Shown here piece after piece: positions 61,828 to 64,000 of a DNA stretch of 64,000 nucleotides. Each line of letters opens with the position of its first letter. Position 1 is the stretch's first letter. The stretch is from positions 18,753 through 82,752 of the forward strand of contig NZ_NKTZ01000013.1 of NCBI RefSeq assembly GCF_003207855.1, read 5' to 3'. Source of the stretch: Komagataeibacter rhaeticus (GTDB lineage: Bacteria > Pseudomonadota > Alphaproteobacteria > Acetobacterales > Acetobacteraceae). The notes under the pieces are model-generated. The model was not told the origin of the DNA and did not search any database. It saw only the letters and a program-made list of their open reading frames with translations. The position numbers and the translations under genes were made by a program.

Positions 61828-62919
61828 ATGTGGGCAGGCTTCATGAAATCAGGGTTCCGTACGTTCAGATACATGGCAGTCTTGCTTGCCACGACAGTGC
61901 CGGTGCACGGGGCGCGGGCGCAGGCTGCAAAAATTCCCGTGCGTGTCGTGGTGGTCACGACATTCGAGATTGGCAATGACGAGGGCGACCAGCCGGGAGA
62001 ATTCCAGCACTGGGTCGAAAAACTGCCGCTGCCGCAGGTCCTGCCATTTCCGGGGCGGTACCGTCGGCTGCGCTATAACCCGGACCTGCACGTACTGGGT
62101 GTCGTGACCGGAGAAGGCCCGACACGCATGGCGGCAACGATTACGGCACTGGGTGATGACCCGCGCTTTGATTTGACGCACGCCTATTTTCTTCTTGCCG
62201 GTATTGGCGGTATCGATCCGAATACAGGATCGGTCGGATCAGCGGTGTGGGCACCCCATGTCGTAAGCGGCGATGTGGGCCATGCCATAGACCCGCGCGA
62301 GATACCCGCCGACTGGCCCAACGGTTTTACCCCGATACAGGGCACCCGCCCTGATCCCCAGCCCATGCCGCCAGCGAATTCCTACTGGGGTGACAATCTT
62401 TTCACCCTCAGACCGTCACTGGTGCAGTGGGCCTATGCACAGACCAAAAACGTGCATCTGGCCGACACGCCGCAACTGGCCGCCATGCGGGAACGCTACG
62501 GCACCTTTCCATCAGCAGGGAAGCCGCCCTCCGTTGATCTGGGCGACACGATGGCGGCCGGTATTTTCTGGGTAGGGGGCAGGATGAATTCCTGGGCGGA
62601 AGGCTGGGTCCATTACTGGACCAAAGGCAAGGGCCGCTTTGTCACGACGGCGGAAGAAGATGCGGGCTTCATGGAAGCCCTGGGTTTTCTTGCCGATGCA
62701 GGAAAGGTCGATCTGAACCGCGTTCTCGTGCTGCGCACGGCAAGCAATTTCGACATGCCGCCAGCCGGAGAGACGCCGGCCCAGCTCCTTGCGGCTGAAG
62801 CTGATGAAAAGGGATTTTCCGGCTTTGATCCCTCGGTCGAGGCCGCTTACACGGTCGGCAGCGTTGTGGTCCGCAAGCTTGCGGACCACTGGAACCTTTA
62901 TGAAAGTCGGGTTCCATAA
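61828..62919 (+). CDS. NUP family protein (purine nucleoside permease annotation; phosphorylase-like, secreted)
   Basis: This is a 363-residue protein with a signal peptide (FRYMAVLLATTVPVHGARA) and no further membrane helices. The mature part VRVVVVTTFEIGNDEGDQPG, VVTGEGPTRMAATITALGDD and FLLAGIGGIDPNTGSVGSAV follows the pattern of purine nucleoside phosphorylase folds. It matches the NUP family named for a yeast purine nucleoside permease. With a signal peptide and soluble fold it is more likely a periplasmic nucleoside-binding or -cleaving protein than a transporter. ATG 61828 has AAGG 11 nt upstream; ATG 61843 is possible. It is followed by a clear terminator. Confidence 0.82.
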   Translation: MWAGFMKSGFRTFRYMAVLLATTVPVHGARAQAAKIPVRVVVVTTFEIGNDEGDQPGEFQHWVEKLPLPQVLPFPGRYRRLRYNPDLHVLGVVTGEGPTRMAATITALGDDPRFDLTHAYFLLAGIGGIDPNTGSVGSAVWAPHVVSGDVGHAIDPREIPADWPNGFTPIQGTRPDPQPMPPANSYWGDNLFTLRPSLVQWAYAQTKNVHLADTPQLAAMRERYGTFPSAGKPPSVDLGDTMAAGIFWVGGRMNSWAEGWVHYWTKGKGRFVTTAEEDAGFMEALGFLADAGKVDLNRVLVLRTASNFDMPPAGETPAQLLAAEADEKGFSGFDPSVEAAYTVGSVVVRKLADHWNLYESRVP

Positions 62920-62940
62920 CCGCCATCCATATACAAAATG

Positions 62941-62981
62941 AACCGGACGGATGGGGATGTTTCCCATCCGTCCGGTTTTTT
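62941..62981 (+). terminator. Rho-independent terminator after the NUP gene
   Basis: A perfect 15-bp stem (AACCGGACGGATGGG at 62941-62955 and its complement at 62963-62977) with a 7-nt loop is followed by a T-run. It begins 21 bp after the NUP stop. The A-run further right (62982-62987) may also let it act for the minus-strand remnant downstream. Confidence 0.9.
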
Positions 62982-63015
62982 AAAAAACGCCTGATCAGGC
63001 CATTGTTTCCTGCCG

Positions 63016-63186
63016 TCAGAAACCGGTGGAAACCGTGACCATGGCGGCAAAGGTACTGGCTACATAATAGGCTGGCGAGTTCTGCGCGACTGTCTGGCCA
63101 TTGGCCGCCGTTGTCTGATAGGCGTTAGTGGTAATGGCTTCCACACCTGACAGGTAATGGAAATCACCCAGATTGTAGATGTTCAG
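63016..63186 (-). pseudogene. C-terminal fragment of an outer-membrane (probably TonB-dependent) receptor, cut by an IS
   Basis: Reading the minus strand from about 63186 gives LNIYNLGDFHYLSGVEAITT, then 37 residues ending in FAAMVTVSTGF and a TGA stop at 63016-63018. The final alternating strand with terminal Phe is the sorting signature of outer-membrane barrels, and NIYNLGD-x-HYLSG resembles the last strands of TonB-dependent receptors. The open frame runs straight into the left end of the IS3-family element, which has removed the rest. A porin is the alternative identity. Confidence 0.6.
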
Positions 63187-63250
63187 AGGTGGTCCCCATT
63201 TTTCGGACAGGGCGATAAGCTATCATCTGGCCTGAACGAGGACGGGTTTT

Positions 63251-63562
63251 ATGGGCAAGGTTACGCGGAAACGGTATGCGGCAGAGTTCAAGTCACGGGT
63301 TGCGCTGGAGGCGATCCGTGGGGAACTGACGCTGGCGGAACTGGCTTCGAAACATGGCGTGCATCAGACGATGATCGCCCAATGGAAGCGCCAGGCGATC
63401 GAAGGCATGGCAAGCCTTTTTTCTGGTAAGTCAGTAACGGAACCTTCAGTCAGCCCTGCTGATGTAGAGAAACTGCACGCCAAGATCGGCCAGTTGCTGG
63501 TGGAACGGGATTTTTTGCGGGATGCCTCTGCTCGGTTGGGCGTGATCAGAGGCGGCAGATGA
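63251..63562 (+). CDS. IS3-family transposase OrfA (helix-turn-helix protein)
   Basis: This is a 103-residue OrfA. KRYAAEFKSRVALEAIRGEL, then LAELASKHGVHQTMIAQWK is the helix-turn-helix that binds the element ends, and a Leu-rich coiled coil (VEKLHAKIGQLLVERDFLRD) follows. GAGG precedes the ATG. It overlaps orfB by 4 bp (ATGA), so OrfB may be made by coupled re-initiation or by frameshifting upstream. Confidence 0.92.
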   Translation: MGKVTRKRYAAEFKSRVALEAIRGELTLAELASKHGVHQTMIAQWKRQAIEGMASLFSGKSVTEPSVSPADVEKLHAKIGQLLVERDFLRDASARLGVIRGGR

Positions 63563-64000
63563 TTGACCCGAAGAGAGCATGCCTGCCGATAATCCGGCAA
63601 TGCACGCTGCTGCAACTCAACCGGTCGGGCGTCTACTATCGGCCTGTGCCACAGAGCGAAGCCAATCTGGAGCTGATGCGGCTGATCGACGCCCAGTTCC
63701 TGGAAACGCCGTATTATGGCTCACGGCAGATGACATGGCATCTGCGCCGCCAGGGACATGAAGTGGGCCGCAAGCGGGTCCGGCGGCTCATGGCGATCAT
63801 GGGCCTGCGGGCGATCTACCAGAAGCCGCGCACGACCGTGCCCCATCCGGAGCATCGGAAATATCCATATCTGCTACGGGATCTGGTCATCAATCGGCCT
63901 GACCAGGTCTGGTGTTCCGATATCACATATATTCCCATGAAACGGGGATTTCTCTATCTCGTGGCGATCATGGACTGGTTCACGCGCAAGGTCCTGTCCT
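63559..64000 (+). CDS. IS3-family transposase OrfB (truncated by window edge)
   Basis: This is the first 147 residues of a DDE transposase. It contains the HTH_21-type region (YYGSRQMTWHLRRQGHEVGR) and the beginning of the integrase core: the first catalytic Asp is in VWCSDITYIPM, and the AIMDWFTRKVLS strand follows. The second Asp and the Glu lie beyond base 64000. The ATG at 63559 overlaps the orfA stop. Confidence 0.92.
   Translation, partial: MIDPKRACLPIIRQCTLLQLNRSGVYYRPVPQSEANLELMRLIDAQFLETPYYGSRQMTWHLRRQGHEVGRKRVRRLMAIMGLRAIYQKPRTTVPHPEHRKYPYLLRDLVINRPDQVWCSDITYIPMKRGFLYLVAIMDWFTRKVLS

Larger units (their letters stand above)
63187..64000 (+). mobile_element. IS3-family insertion sequence (right end outside window)
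   Basis: An element with overlapping orfA and orfB of IS3 type begins near 63187. The likely terminal sequence is AGAGGTGGTCCCCATTTTTC, after which a leader and orfA follow. The left boundary is inferred from where the receptor remnant stops making sense and may be off by several bases. orfB is truncated by the end of the window. Target duplication cannot be checked without the right end. Confidence 0.8.

Noticed and set aside
1..64000. CRISPR arrays, tRNA or rRNA genes
   Set aside because: I saw no regularly spaced direct repeats and no tRNA- or rRNA-like sequence. A tRNAscan or Infernal run could still find a small RNA I missed.

Overview
The window looks like chromosomal DNA of a GC-rich alphaproteobacterium, most likely an acetic acid bacterium of the Komagataeibacter/Gluconacetobacter type. 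The best taxonomic marker is the adjacent sldB-sldA pair (126-aa membrane subunit and about 740-aa PQQ dehydrogenase), which encodes the periplasmic polyol/glycerol dehydrogenase of acetic acid bacteria. The dense efflux, TonB/OprB and small-molecule oxidoreductase content fits that lifestyle. This assignment comes from recognising sequences, not from a database search.

Layout. 1-2578: a truncated LysR regulator divergent from an Old Yellow Enzyme and an alpha/beta hydrolase. 2579-6824: a LysR regulator, two SDRs and a PRISE-like enone reductase, bracketed by two inverted 162-bp MITE-like repeats. 6842-9438: sldA and sldB. 9439-10546: non-coding DNA holding a Fur-box-like site on a consensus -10 and GC-rich hairpins. 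10547-17244: a CzcCBA-type metal RND operon with a response regulator, then an Rrf2 regulator. 17273-28814 (minus strand): an MdtABC/MuxABC-type RND operon with its outer-membrane factor, followed by a response regulator and histidine kinase in a BaeSR-like position. 29584-62919: about 33 kb of genes that read as uptake and breakdown of a purine- or pyrimidine-like N-heterocycle. 63016-64000: a TonB-receptor remnant cut by an IS3-family element that runs off the window.

The 33-kb region contains several kinds of gene. Uptake is represented by an NCS1 and an NCS2 permease, a BMP-type nucleoside ABC transporter, an NMT1/THI5-type ABC transporter with a second stand-alone binding protein, and an OprB porin. 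Deamination is represented by two adenosine-deaminase-family proteins. Oxidation is represented by an FMN-dependent LLM monooxygenase with its flavin reductase, a P450, a Rieske oxygenase and a 2-oxoglutarate/Fe(II) dioxygenase. Hydrolysis is represented by an amidase-signature enzyme, an alpha/beta hydrolase, an allantoate amidohydrolase/carbamoylase-type M20 enzyme and an M20 peptidase. Carbon-side steps are represented by an SDR, an aminotransferase and a class II aldolase. A secreted NUP (nucleoside phosphorylase-like) protein lies at the far end.

Two regulators appear to divide this region. An FCD-type GntR gene sits in the middle, and a GTATGC-core near-palindrome occurs five times, always between genes, upstream of the NCS1 gene, the SDR-to-ABC operon, the aldolase/LLM operon, gntR and the hydrolase-to-deaminase operon. 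A LacI gene ends the NMT1-transporter/dioxygenase operon, and a CG-centred LacI-type operator lies between that operon and the divergent deaminase-GST pair. I do not recognise the whole assembly as a described pathway. It shares logic with the Rut pyrimidine pathway and with methylxanthine demethylation but matches neither, and it is the main candidate for something new here.
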